Source: Phoronis australis (taxonomy: Eukaryota > Phoronida > Phoronidae). From it: 64,000 bases of DNA. Shown piece after piece: positions 49,101-58,400 of this stretch. The stretch covers positions 1 to 64,000 of the forward strand of contig NMRA01000559.1 of assembly GCA_002633005.1 (NCBI GenBank), in the 5' to 3' direction. Below the pieces are notes generated by a model that worked only from the letters and a program-made list of their open reading frames with translations, did not search any database and had not been told where the DNA came from. The position numbers and the translations under genes are program-made. Within the stretch, counting starts at the first letter, position 1. Each line of letters begins with the position of its first letter.

Positions 49101-51771
49101 TGCTTTGGTTGGCAAAGAGGCAGACGCCAAATAACAATAGTAGAAAACAGTACAAATGGCCATTATAAGGCGCAAAATACCACGAATCAATCCGAAATGC
49201 GGAGGATAGCGTCACCTCAGTGATACCTATCTGCCAAATCTTATGAAAAGTGCGTTGGGTACCTTTGAAGATACAGAGGTTATATTAAAAAAACTACAAT
49301 TGCTTCAAGGGGGCACACCGGTAGTCGGATCCATACGAAAGTCATGGTTGTTTTTTTCAAGTTCATATATATTTACACACTTGCTAAACTTAAAGATCCT
49401 GCAGAGGGTTTAGGAGATACTCCCATGAGCGTAAAAAAACTGCCACTAAAAGGCGCCACAGTTTTAGAGGTAGTCGGAAAATCGTTGTCAGCCCTTGTCT
49501 CCATATTAAGAATATACATGCCAATTTCCACAATCATCCTTAGAGTGGTTTGGTTGAAAAAGGTGCAGATGACAAAAACAGACTCAAAAACAGTAAAAAA
49601 TACCACTAGGTGGCGCAAGATGTCTCGAATTCAACCGAAAACCGGATGATAGCGTCACCTCACTAATAGATGCCTATCTGCCAAACTTTATTAAAATCAG
49701 TTGACGACCTTTGAAGATACAGAAGTAAGCTAAAAAACTAAAATTGCCACTAGGGGGCACACCAGTAGGCTGATCCGTTCCAAAGCTGTCGTCCTCTATT
49801 GTTAACTTCGTACTACAACAGCAAAATTAAATAAAATCGGATCCTGTAGAGTGTATAGGAGGTACAGCCATGGGCACAAAAACTAACAAAACTGCCACTA
49901 GGGGGCTCCACAGTAGTCGAAGTCGTCGGAAAATCATCATCAGCCGCCCTCTTTACAGTAAGAGCACATAATTATGCCAATTTTCAAATTCATACCTAGA
50001 GTTGTTTGGTTGATAGAAGGGAGGACGCCAAAAACAGACTGGAAAACAGTAAAAAATGGCCACTAGGTGGTGCAACTTGGAATCCGTCCCGTAAACGGGA
50101 AGATTGCATTATCTCACTAGTAGTTGCCCAATTGCCAAATTTTATGAAAATCCAGTGAGGACCTCCAAAGATACAGAGGTAAGCGTAAAAAACTAAAATT
50201 GAAAATTCGTCGTCATCCGTCGTCAGCTTCATAGGAACACATCTGCCAAATCTCATCAAGATCGTGTGCGGAGTTTAGGAGATACACTACGGACGCCCGG
50301 ACAGAGATGGCGGCAATAAAAATGGGCAAAATATACGAATACTACACAGCATGTGACACTCACGTGTACGTCATAACCACCTGCACCTATAAGTGAAACC
50401 TAGGCGTGTGCGTCATGTACATTTGAGTAATGTACGGCAATAATCACTTACGGGCCGGGGTCCCGCACTGAATAACAGGCGTCAGGATGGTTCTCAAAAT
50501 GTGACTACTGCCAAGTGTGCGACCAAAGTCAAGACCAATATCCACCCGAATATCGCGGCAGTGCGTACCAATACTGATTTGTGATTATCGCTAATTCCTG
50601 GGACACTGACCTCAACGTTGGACCACAACGGAAACTGCTTGGAGTATTGTCTGTTTGAGAAGATTTAACCACACGCATTTTCCTCAATATGTGGTAATTT
50701 TTTCTTGCATATTTTCGCTACCGCAGGTGTTTTTCTGGTTGAGTCTATGTAGGGAACCCACCTACAATACAATTTTTAGTAGATTGGGAACAAAAACACC
50801 AGTTTGCATTATTCGAAAGCCACAATTTTGTCACCATTTTCAGGACGAGTTCGCCAATACCAATTCTCTGCACTACCTTCGAACTCTGGAAGAATACACC
50901 GCCCCGTTTGAGGACACCTCGTCGGCTGTGTACAGAGCCGGCCTCAGACTGTGCTCTGCAGAGATTTACCATTTGCCGTGTCCTCATCATCATAGCTGGG
51001 TCACATATGGGCGACAAGGTATGGCTTGCTGTTCAATTCAGCCACCAGGTGACAGTCAGCCTGCGCCACGCCGGCAGTGCAGCACCAGGTCTTGGCTACC
51101 AAACAAGTAACTCAATTCGCTTCAATCGAACAATAATTTTAACTTTTCACCGGGTTCGAATATCTGGCTGATCCTTGTGAGGAATGTTCCCATGGTTGCA
51201 CACTCACACATCTTTTTAGAATAACTCAAGAAAGTGGACACGAGTGGACGTCAAAATACAACTAACAAAATCCGATTTGAAAGAAGCAGCGGAAATAAGC
51301 CATATTAATTTATCTCATTGGTCACACGTACAAGTTCTCGTACCCGCATATGTGCCATGCCTTTCTAATCTATTTTCTCACGAACACTTATCCCTTTCTC
51401 ATAAATCGCACTTCATTCCAAACTCTTTAGTTCATGTCTCAAGCACATGGTCAATGAAACTGGAAAAAAACTCACGCATAAAAATATTTTTGTAATTCGG
51501 AGTAAGACTGTCTACCCTGATTAAACAATCGTTTTTGCTATTTCCAGGAGACCCTCAGGCTATGCGCAGCCATGCCCACACATTCACGAAGAGCATCCGA
51601 TATTTCACCAATTGGCTGTTTATGGGCGGGCTATCAACCCATCGCACCGCAGCCGAATGCCAACAAATAGTTGACGAATTTTACAACAGATTTGAAGACG
51701 ACGTGGCTGCGGCGCCCGCAGACTTCGGCTTCACAAATGTTGGCGTATTCATTTCTTTCCGGAAAGTCTAG
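34149..51771 (+). CDS. SABATH-family (Methyltransf_7) SAM-dependent methyltransferase-like gene, copy 2, nine exons
   Basis: Joined exons: 34149-34196, 34446-34575, 36451-36546, 41281-41379, 46436-46583, 47708-47838, 48488-48621, 50844-51018, 51548-51771. They total 1185 nt, giving 394 residues plus TAG, and every junction is GT/AG and in phase. Landmarks in order match plant SABATH enzymes: FTICDYAAADG (70-80) at the SAM-binding loop, EDLPFNDF (109-116) at the NDLPxNDFN position, LSMHYLNELP (166-175) at SLHWLSxxP, GGRFVLEAL (218-226) at GGRMVL, and a C-terminal EFYNRFEDDV...FISFRKV tail. The length suits the family (about 360-390). Known members methylate carboxyl groups, or nitrogens in caffeine synthases, of small acids in the cytosol; no signal peptide is seen. 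The substrate cannot be predicted. The plant HWL tryptophan is tyrosine here. The start exon is the least certain: it is short, but it is in phase and has A at -3. The gene is the downstream member of a tandem pair. Confidence 0.85.
34446..34575 (+). CDS. SABATH-like copy 2, exon 2
   Basis: The acceptor is the AG at 34444-34445 after a T-rich run, and the donor is the GT at 34576. The exon encodes residues 17-59 with the N-terminal helix DTDLLLSHTIAKLLKPKLLQ. This aligns with the family's N-terminal substrate/SAM helix preceding the glycine loop. It ends in phase 1. Confidence 0.8.
36142..36326. mobile_element. GTGCGTTCC-type MITE in SABATH-like intron 2
   Basis: The left end AGGGGTGCATTCCAC is inverted as AGTGGAACGCGCCCCTG at the right. 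The internal CTCGCGAAAAC resembles related copies. Confidence 0.7.
36451..36546 (+). CDS. SABATH-like copy 2, exon 3 (SAM-binding loop)
   Basis: The acceptor follows TGTTTTCCAG and the donor is the GT at 36547. Residues 60-91 include TTFTICDYAAADGLTSMDN. The acidic residue plus small-residue loop takes the place of ADLGCSSGPN in plant SABATH enzymes. Confidence 0.85.
36918..36945. repeat. Poly-G tract
   Basis: A homopolymer G run containing one undetermined base (36936). It is potentially G-quadruplex forming and is a likely sequencing weak point. Confidence 0.9.
37452..37530 (+). mobile_element. tRNA-like sequence, probably a SINE head
   Basis: An A-box-like TGGTGCAGTGGTAAAGCA and a B-box-like AAGTTCGAGTC sit about 40 bases apart. 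The flanking bases do not form an acceptor stem and a T-rich tail follows, so this is a tRNA-derived fragment rather than a working tRNA gene. Confidence 0.5.
38404..39797 (-). mobile_element. GCGCCCAC-ended element, copy 2 (inverted)
   Basis: It starts GCGCCCACATGTATGTGGAC and ends AGCACACCGTTTGCGGTGTA then CTCCAACGCTCCGC, which is the reverse of copy 1. The first 100 bases contain GTCCGTCCGGC repeats. It lies in intron 3 of the methyltransferase gene. Confidence 0.75.
40457..40730 (+). pseudogene. Penelope-like element reverse transcriptase fragment
   Basis: Translation gives TLVYRKPTFSGLYLKWD and, after a frameshift, SFVPKKHKTGLFNGLINRAF, then LEFLNNLLIQNEYPKTFI. YRKPTFxGLY followed by S(F)xPxxxKxxLxxxLxxRAxxIC is typical of Penelope-like retroelements. 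The frameshift near 40512 and the lack of flanking RT or GIY-YIG domains show it is a relic. It lies in intron 3 of the methyltransferase gene. Confidence 0.7.
41281..41379 (+). CDS. SABATH-like copy 2, exon 4
   Basis: The acceptor follows TTTTGTACAG and the donor is GTATGT at 41380. The exon encodes residues 92-124 with IQLIYEDLPFNDFKSLIR, equivalent to the family's FLNDLPGNDFN strand that contacts the adenosyl moiety. Confidence 0.88.
43196..43343 (-). mobile_element. GGCGGATCCAGGATTT MITE, copy 2
   Basis: On the minus strand it reads GGGCGGATCCAGGATTTTGA to CCCCCTCTAAATCCGCCAC, with both termini preserved as an inverted repeat. It is homologous along its length to 5775-5915. It lies in intron 4 of the methyltransferase gene. 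Confidence 0.75.
43560..43680. mobile_element. Partial GTGCGTTCCGTA-type MITE
   Basis: It carries the internal motif CTTTCACGAGACATCGCTATG and the terminal CGTCCACGGAACGCGCTC of the family. The other terminus is unclear. Confidence 0.45.
43865..44133 (+). pseudogene. THAP-type zinc-finger relic 1
   Basis: The frame from 43865 gives RCIVPACPTYEAAKKAGMSF, then RLPREPEMLRKWLAVVKNEK. After a shift near 44008 it continues KHLRVCGRHFLDSDFS. The C-x4-C ... W ... C-x2-H-F pattern is that of the THAP C2CH zinc finger, used by P-element-type transposases and host proteins. The frame shift argues for a dead copy. It lies in intron 4 of the methyltransferase gene. Confidence 0.65.
44432..44585 (+). pseudogene. 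THAP-type zinc-finger relic 2
   Basis: The frame from 44438 reads CCVPGCYNTS, stop, RDKEFSYYLFPKDQELR, stop, TWVRDIGRAGSKGRLNE. This is the N-terminal half of a THAP domain (C-x4-C then the FPKD and W positions) with two stops. It differs in sequence from relic 1, so it derives from another THAP gene or element. Confidence 0.6.
46436..46583 (+). CDS. SABATH-like copy 2, exon 5
   Basis: The acceptor follows CTCTCTCTAG and the donor is GTGAGT at 46584. It encodes residues 125-173: ISPTGFFSECVPPNTVDLGF then STLSMHYLNE. This corresponds to the family's PGSFYGRLFPxxSLHFVHSSYSLHWLS segment lining the substrate pocket. Confidence 0.88.
47708..47838 (+). CDS. SABATH-like copy 2, exon 6
   Basis: The acceptor is the AG at 47706-47707 and the donor is GTATTC at 47839. 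Residues 174-217 run from LPCKIT to FKAQAAKDWENLLLKRASEM, the helix that carries QFxxDFxxFLxxRAxE in the family. Confidence 0.85.
48488..48621 (+). CDS. SABATH-like copy 2, exon 7
   Basis: The acceptor follows AATTGCAG and the donor is GTAAAG at 48622. Residues 218-262 hold GGRFVLEALATDSD and DTLWRRMASDGIIS, matching the family's GGRMVL strand and its WxxLxDMVxEGLI cap helix. It ends in phase 0. Confidence 0.88.
48770..50320 (+). mobile_element. GCGCCCAC-ended element, copy 3
   Basis: It starts CAGAGGGTTGAAATACGCCC, then ACGAATGCACCGCTAATGGC, and continues with repeated GCCACTAGGGGGC, CATCTGCCAAAT and GAAGATACAGAGGT blocks. It ends near GGACGCCCGGACAGAGATGG without a clear terminal repeat. 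It lies in intron 7 of the methyltransferase gene. Confidence 0.7.
50844..51018 (+). CDS. SABATH-like copy 2, exon 8
   Basis: The acceptor follows CCATTTTCAG and the donor is GTATGG at 51019. Residues 263-320 include LHYLRTLEEYTAPFEDTSSA, then a histidine-rich stretch, then WVTYGRQ. This is the cap-domain part where plant enzymes read FxxPxYxPSxEEV. Its last 30 bases are repeated at 1-30. Confidence 0.82.
51548..51771 (+). CDS. SABATH-like copy 2, exon 9 (terminal)
   Basis: The acceptor is the AG at 51546-51547 after TTTTTGCTATTTCC, and the stop TAG is 51769-51771. Residues 321-394 carry HTFTKSIRYFTNWLFMGG, IVDEFYNRFEDDV and VGVFISFRKV. These match the family's C-terminal IRAxxExxLxxHFG, IMDELFxRxxxxV and VSLxRK. 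The exon differs from its twin at 580-803 by only three bases. Confidence 0.9.
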
Positions 51772-54492
51772 ACATTGCTTTAGACACAAATGTATTTGGA
51801 ACATGGGACTGGCGACCTTTTGGTACAGAATAGTCCACAAGGACTGTATGCTAAATTTTTAAGCTTTAAAAATTATTAAAATAGTTATTTCCTATAACCT
51901 ACTTTTCAATTGTTGTAGTTAGATGGTATATTAGGAAGTTTGTACATTTTATGGGTTATGCCGTAAGCTAACAGATGCCCTGTGAACATTGGAGAATATT
52001 GGCTTCAGTTGATTGTCCTCACGGGTTGAAGAGGATAAGACAGGTGGGTTTGTAAGCTGGAAGTCGCCATCCATAGCCATTCAGATGCTGTTTCCAGGTG
52101 AGCCAACAGAACTGGCGCAACCGATGAGAAAGTGTCTTTAAACCAGATTACTAAAAGAATGTATCTTCCTAGGGCGTATAATTTGATGTGTATATTCCTA
52201 GCTTTTCTGTAGAAGTAAATAACATAAACATTAATGAAAGGTTGTTTAATTTTTATTGCCAATACTCAACAATAGTTCAGAGAGCAGAGGTAGCACACAC
52301 ATTACTGCAGCAGTTTCGGGGGAGAACAGGATATCTAAAAGTTGCACTTCGCCCTGTTTAGCTAAAACTAAAATCGAATAAGGCCTTTTACTCTCACAAA
52401 CCAGGCTTCACAATATTCCTCAAAGTGACAGGATTCTGTTTCCAGTAGCAACTCAAGTTACTGGCAATGCGAGCCCGCGACAGTTGATAATTCGCAAGTT
52501 TAGGGTTGCCGGACCTCAATAAACACTGAAGCATTTACTCCAGTAGCTGATAGTTTCTATGGAAATGGAAACAAAATCCTATCACGTAAGGAATATCATA
52601 AGAGTCAAGGATTTTTGTTTTTAGCCCGCTAAACAGGGTGATATGCAGCTGTAATTTGCCACTGTGTTCCAGGTGGATAGCATTTTCCCCGAGGACAATA
52701 GTCATAGAACATATACTTTGATGGCGCAGCTCAGCTGAAATCAAAATAAAACATCAGTCAAACCCAACTGAAAATCTAAACTGCAGGGCATTGCTTTTTA
52801 CTGCTGGTCATTTCTCCGTCAATGACGGCGAGGCAGCAGGCAGAACAGCTATGTTGGTTGTCTATTGAAATTGCTGCGACAATACAGCACCAAATCTGTG
52901 GTCTTGATATCTCCTAGGAAACCGCTCAGCCACTATCATCTCCACGTTTTGCCTTCGAAAACCAATCACTTGCAATAATTTCTGTTGCCTAGTTACCGCA
53001 ATAGGCACCAATGAACAGCTCCACAGAGACAATGTTTGGGACAAGACTGCAGTGACACTGAGACAGGAACATATGCAGACATTTTTATTAATTTTTGATC
53101 ACTCATAACTTGGCTGTATAGATCTTTTCTTACCCTTCCACCACAGCAAGTAATGAAAACTACTTCTAAAGCAAATGTCCAACAGGGCTGCAAATACCGC
53201 TAAAATATCCAGAATTACCGCCGCCAGTCTCAGAGAGGTGTTAAAGACATCTCGTTGGCTCACGTGAAGCCACGAATTGCGTGTAACTGTGATGTAAACC
53301 ATAATCTATCGAAGTTGGCGACTCGGGATACGGCACTATTTTCAGAATGCTCTTTTGTTGCCAGGTCTACAGGAAGAACTTCCGACGACTAGTTTCCATT
53401 TGGTGACGCTAGAAAACAACAAAAACCTGGTTAGGGCTGTTCCAGTAAAATCCGTGTGGGGGGGGGGGAGACGGCAGTAGAAATAAAAATTCCTGGGTGG
53501 TGGTCTTCAGAAAAAACCTCAAATTATGGGTGGTCGTTCCTTTGAGAAGTGATGCATTAAAGATGGGTGGTATTTTTGACCTGTTAATGTTGACAGGTTG
53601 ATTACTTCAGCCGTCAAAACGCAAATGCAATTGGCATATATCCTAACTTATCCCAATACAAAAAAGCCCATATTGCCAGTGGACAGAGTGCAATATATTC
53701 ACTAAGCCATTAATCAAGTCATGGGCAACATGATTTGAGCCAACTCTTTGTCTGCAGTCCTATTGAATTGAAAAGTTATGCAACACTAAACTGGTGTTAA
53801 CACATATAAGAAAATTGATGATTTTTAAATAAAAAGTATGAGGAGTAAAATAAACAACTTCCAATATTCACTTGACATAGAAGTGTAAAGGAATTCGTGG
53901 AGACAGTTTGAGATTCATAGATCCTTATAATTGAAAAAATGTTCATTGAAATTATATAAACATGGTGAACAGAGACACCTGGTGGCTGCCAAAAGTATTG
54001 CTCACAGGCTACTTTAGTTTTTGACAATATTGGACAAGACAACTAGTTCTTGTCTGTCAATCATCGAAGTTCTTAACAGGTCCTCCTGGAGTCAATTTGT
54101 TTGCAAGTGTTGGATTTTATATTTTAACCTATTAAAAATAATTAAAAAATCATGGGTCAGGGGTTGGAGAAATAAATGAAAAATATGGGTGGTGGGTACA
54201 AAATAAAAGTGCCTTCCCCCCTCACACAGATTTTGCTGGAACCGCCCTTAGTTAGAAATAACACTGCCACGATCTCATGGATTACACACTTTACTAGCAT
54301 CACACTTCAGAGGCCCCCTCTGTAGTTCAAAACACTCGTGTGCAAAAACTAGTGAGATCACGTGCTTTGCTTGTAATACATGTTGACATCTCATGAAGAC
54401 TTGGTATTACCTGGCCACACACGTAAGATACGCAGTTCAGTTTTACCACAAAGCCACACAATTCTTATTTCAAACTTTTCATTACATTTTAA
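51772..54492. repeat. 3' flank of SABATH-like copy 2 (partner of 804-2792)
   Basis: It aligns collinearly with 804-2792 except for the insertion at 53434-54247. No coding sequence was seen. Confidence 0.85.
53434..54247. mobile_element. Harbinger-like non-autonomous DNA transposon with TTA target duplication
   Basis: It is 814 bp long. The left end is GGGCTGTTCCAGTAAAATCC, and the right end reverse-complemented is GGGCGGTTCCAGCAAAATCT; homology continues through GTGTG and a G run, 27 of 31 positions. It is flanked by TTA at 53431-53433 and 54248-54250. The paralogous flank at about 2530 lacks it and shows the pre-insertion arrangement. GGG termini with a 3-bp TWA duplication fit PIF/Harbinger. 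No transposase is encoded. Confidence 0.85.
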
Positions 54493-54637
54493 TGATTAAA
54501 GGTCCATACTTCAGCAATAATGAGATTTCATTAAAATACCCAGCTTCCACCTTGAATAAATAATGCTTGCAGCAGTGCCTCAAGCAAGTCATTGAGTTGG
54601 ATATCATATCAACAGTGATGTGAGATAAACAAAACAG

Positions 54638-54746
54638 CTTGTGAAAAAGAATCACATTCACAAAAAATGGATCACATTCATGAAAAAAGTATCGCATTTG
54701 TGAAAAAAGAATGACATTCGTGAAAAAAGAATGAATGGTTCGTGAG
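54638..54746. repeat. Tandem repeat, about 20-bp unit
   Basis: Four to five degenerate copies of GTGAAAAAAGAATGACATTC lie just beyond the duplicated flank. Confidence 0.8.
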
Positions 54747-55320
54747 GCTAATCTGCTAACTGACTGGTTTTAAGTAATTTGACGTTTGGGCATAAAACTT
54801 AAAATTATCCTCTCACATATCATTTTGGATAGTTCAACGTTGCATATTCACATCTGCCCTTATGTTTCTTTCATAAAATATTAAGTTGCACCCTGTCCCA
54901 CCTCAAGACACACACGCATTTAATGAGAATGAAGCAGACAATTTCAAATCACGACTGAAGGAAAAGTTCTCTGTGAGAATGGAGCAGCAGTGCATGACAC
55001 TCGACAAAAATTAATAACTTTTGGAAGTGATGGCTACATTATTCTACAATTTTTCGAACAAAAGGTCGGGGGTGTGGCAGAGAGCTATAAAGACACGAAA
55101 ACAGTCTCATTTGACTGACAAGTCGAGCATTAAACGGGGAAAATTTCAAGAGAATGCAACAAGTGCGGTCAGACTTAATCCAGTTCCTCAATGGAAATGA
55201 GAAAAAAATAGTACTCACTATTTTACACCAATCGTCCATGGGATAAAACATGTCCCTACATAACAAAGATGAAGGAAAAATGCGTTGCTAAGCAACAGAA
55301 GGTTCAAACACCATAGCTAC

Positions 55321-55447
55321 CTTCTGTATCCACTCGTATTCGCCAAACTTGGTGTCAAAGGTTCCCTTCTGTAGCGACCTCAGCTTCAGTGTGAACCGTG
55401 GACCGAGTTCCTGAAGACCTGCCCTCTTATTGTTTCTAAACATGTAG
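55321..55447 (-). CDS. RPF1 exon: [10 protein letters not shown] segment
   Basis: It completes the split arginine, then [40 protein letters not shown] and QK. A GT donor follows. One short terminal exon should remain downstream. Confidence 0.92.
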
Positions 55448-58400
55448 CTGAAAGCGAAGGCACTTCATGATACAACAAGATTTAGTCACGAGATGAGATT
55501 ACAAAGTATTTATCAGTCGTCACTCCACAAAATCACTTACTTAGTGATGCAAACGAAACAATGGTCCTGCCTCTAGAAATACATGCATTCAGGTAGTCAT
55601 TTGGGACACTTTTGCAACTTATTATTTTAAGACATAATATTCTTTGTAAAATAACATAAGCAAAAAATTTTCAAGATTGTGTGCAAAGATTAAACCATGG
55701 GCTTAGATGCTCGAGGCATTGTGGCCCAGTGGGTTGAGTGTCTATTTCCTGCTCACAAGTTCATAGTTTCAAATCCCATTGGATCCCACTGCTTGACCCT
55801 TGACCCTTCAGTGAAGTCTTTAGCTCCTCAGCTCAGTTTTAATTTGTGTATATGTCAATGTGTTACATGTGTGTATTAACAACTGAGTAGATGACGCAGT
55901 GCCACCTATTGTTCACATGGTTGTAGTTTCAAATCTCACTGGATCCCACTGCTAGACCCTTCAGAAAAGTCTCTAGCTCCTCAGCTCAGTCTTATTTTGC
56001 GCATGTCTGTATGTGTTACATATGTATATGTACATTATTCTGGATCCACATCAGGTGCTACGTAAGCGACTTGAACTCAGACACGAAATTCAACCAACCG
56101 CACTGCATGATTCTAGTACAGATTAGCTAGTTTACTCAAAGCGTGACAGGAAATATTGGTGAGTTGGGTTTCGAGTACAGAGATTAGGACCCAGGCCCTG
56201 AGTAAAAACCGTAACAGCAAACTATACCCAGGTGAGGTTGTAAAAGGTAAATGGTGTGTTGCTCATACAAAATACTACAATTTTAACAGTTTGAAGTTAA
56301 GAACTGGAACTGGTTTAGATAGACTTGAGAAGATTACAGCATGATCAAATTTCTAACAGCACGATTGTAATGTGCATTAAGAGTTAGTGTGGTTAGGACA
56401 GTGTACATTTTGTTAAAACATCACATGATCAAGACCACCTCATATCATGTGACTTAAAAGTAGTGCAGGATTTTTTCTAACTTCAGCAGTCCTGTGATGC
56501 AATTGGCTGCGAGGCCACTTTGATAAAAAAAACATCGATAGATACAAAAAAGAACTTCCCTAAATGTGACGCAGCGAGGACCTTGTGGGCAGGATTCATT
56601 TCTATAAACAGCGAGGTGAAGATTTCAAACATGGGTCAGGTGGAGACCAGAACTAATTATGTTACTTTTTGCCCTTACGTTACCTGCGAATTTTCAAAGC
56701 AGCAACGTCCAAATTGTTAATACATTTTGATTTAGTCCATTTGCTATTAGAAAATTGGTCTCAAAATGTCCATTGCTGGAACTAAAGCGCATTATGGACT
56801 TGGGAGGAATTAACAGAACAAAACTCCTCATGTATAGGTTAAAAGAGTTTGTTTGACCAAACAGTTCTTTCACGAATTGAGCATGACCTCAAGAAATAGC
56901 GACCTGCCAGTTATCAACAACCCCACAAATAATTTCTAATTGAAGCAAAGAAAATTTGATATCAATTTTATAAATAACGTCTCTAATTACCATTCAATTT
57001 TTCATAGACAATGAGTTCATAGCTGCTTAAATATTCCTAAAATACAAGGCACTTGGTTTTTTGAATAAACTTAACAAAAACTGAACGCTGCGTAAACTTC
57101 CAGGGTGCAGGCCCTTACCGGTGATGGCGGAAGAATATGAAATCTCGCTGGTTGTGGAACGTGATCACCCGTCGACCTTGGAAGTTGGGATCGTGCGGAA
57201 ACATAGAGGCTAGTAGTCTCCCAATGCTGTGACCAAGCCTGGTGTTGAAGTTGTTAAGGATGACTTCTGGCATATGACTCGTCATTTCACCACATTTCTG
57301 TAGATAAGAATGTAGTCGAATAAAACACTCCACAAATATTTTGTCCAGCAGGAGGTGTCCAGACGGCTGATGAATCGCTGCCAGCTTCCGTCTTCACTGC
57401 TGGCTATGTGTGTAATATTCCAAGGTTACAAAAGTCCAAGGCAATACCCTAATCCATTATACACACAACAGTGAACGATCAAACCGATTGCTGTTTATAC
57501 AGCCATCCTTGAAGTACCCCACTGTCATCTGCTCGCTGAGCCATGTGTCCCTCTGGTGCCGTCCTCGTTGGGTGCCTTGCTGCCCCTTGCCATCATCCAG
57601 AGGTCCGGATTGGTTCAACAAAATATTTTTGTGCCCAGAGTGGATCGCATTGAAAGTTGATCCAACAGGCGATATAGTGCCTGTGCTCGAGGACTGCAGA
57701 ACCGTAATTGATATTTGATACAAACATGCTTACATATAATAAACTGTATCAAAATGTACAGCAAGTCTCATCTATGGATATGGGTGCAAGGTATTCCTTG
57801 TTTTCGTTGTGAACTATGTCAGTCATTTCTGTGCAGACCTTTTGCATTGAAGAAATTCTTACAAATGAAATGGTTATGGATAAGAAGATGAATTGTGACA
57901 GCAATTTGAAAACTCAGTCCATCCACTCTAAAATTCTTCAATTTGGGACAAAAATGGAAGAGCTGAAATTTTTAGAGGTTTACTGCACTGCTACACACAC
58001 TCAAACTTTTACCAAATCTTAATCAGCAACAGCTGTGTGGTATAAACAACAAAGTCTCTTAATATTTGTTTTTGTTCAGAGATTTGAAAAATAAAATCCC
58101 CCTTTTCAGCCATGTTGTGCCTTATACTGACGAGTTTTTACTGCACTTACTTTTATCTCTTTAGGCAACTTGACATTCGATAGTTTGAAAGTTGCTGTTG
58201 GACCATCAGGCAAGTGTGAGATGACCACCCCATCTGCAGGTGAGGAAAGAAAACAGAACCTGTTATGTAGCATACAACACACTTTCGTTTTGGTCATCTG
58301 ATGAGAATTATTCATCAACCATTGTGTACAACCAGACTACATCCAAGAATTTCACCGTTTTATTGTAAACTGGGTGCTTCATGAGATAGCTGAAAATTCT

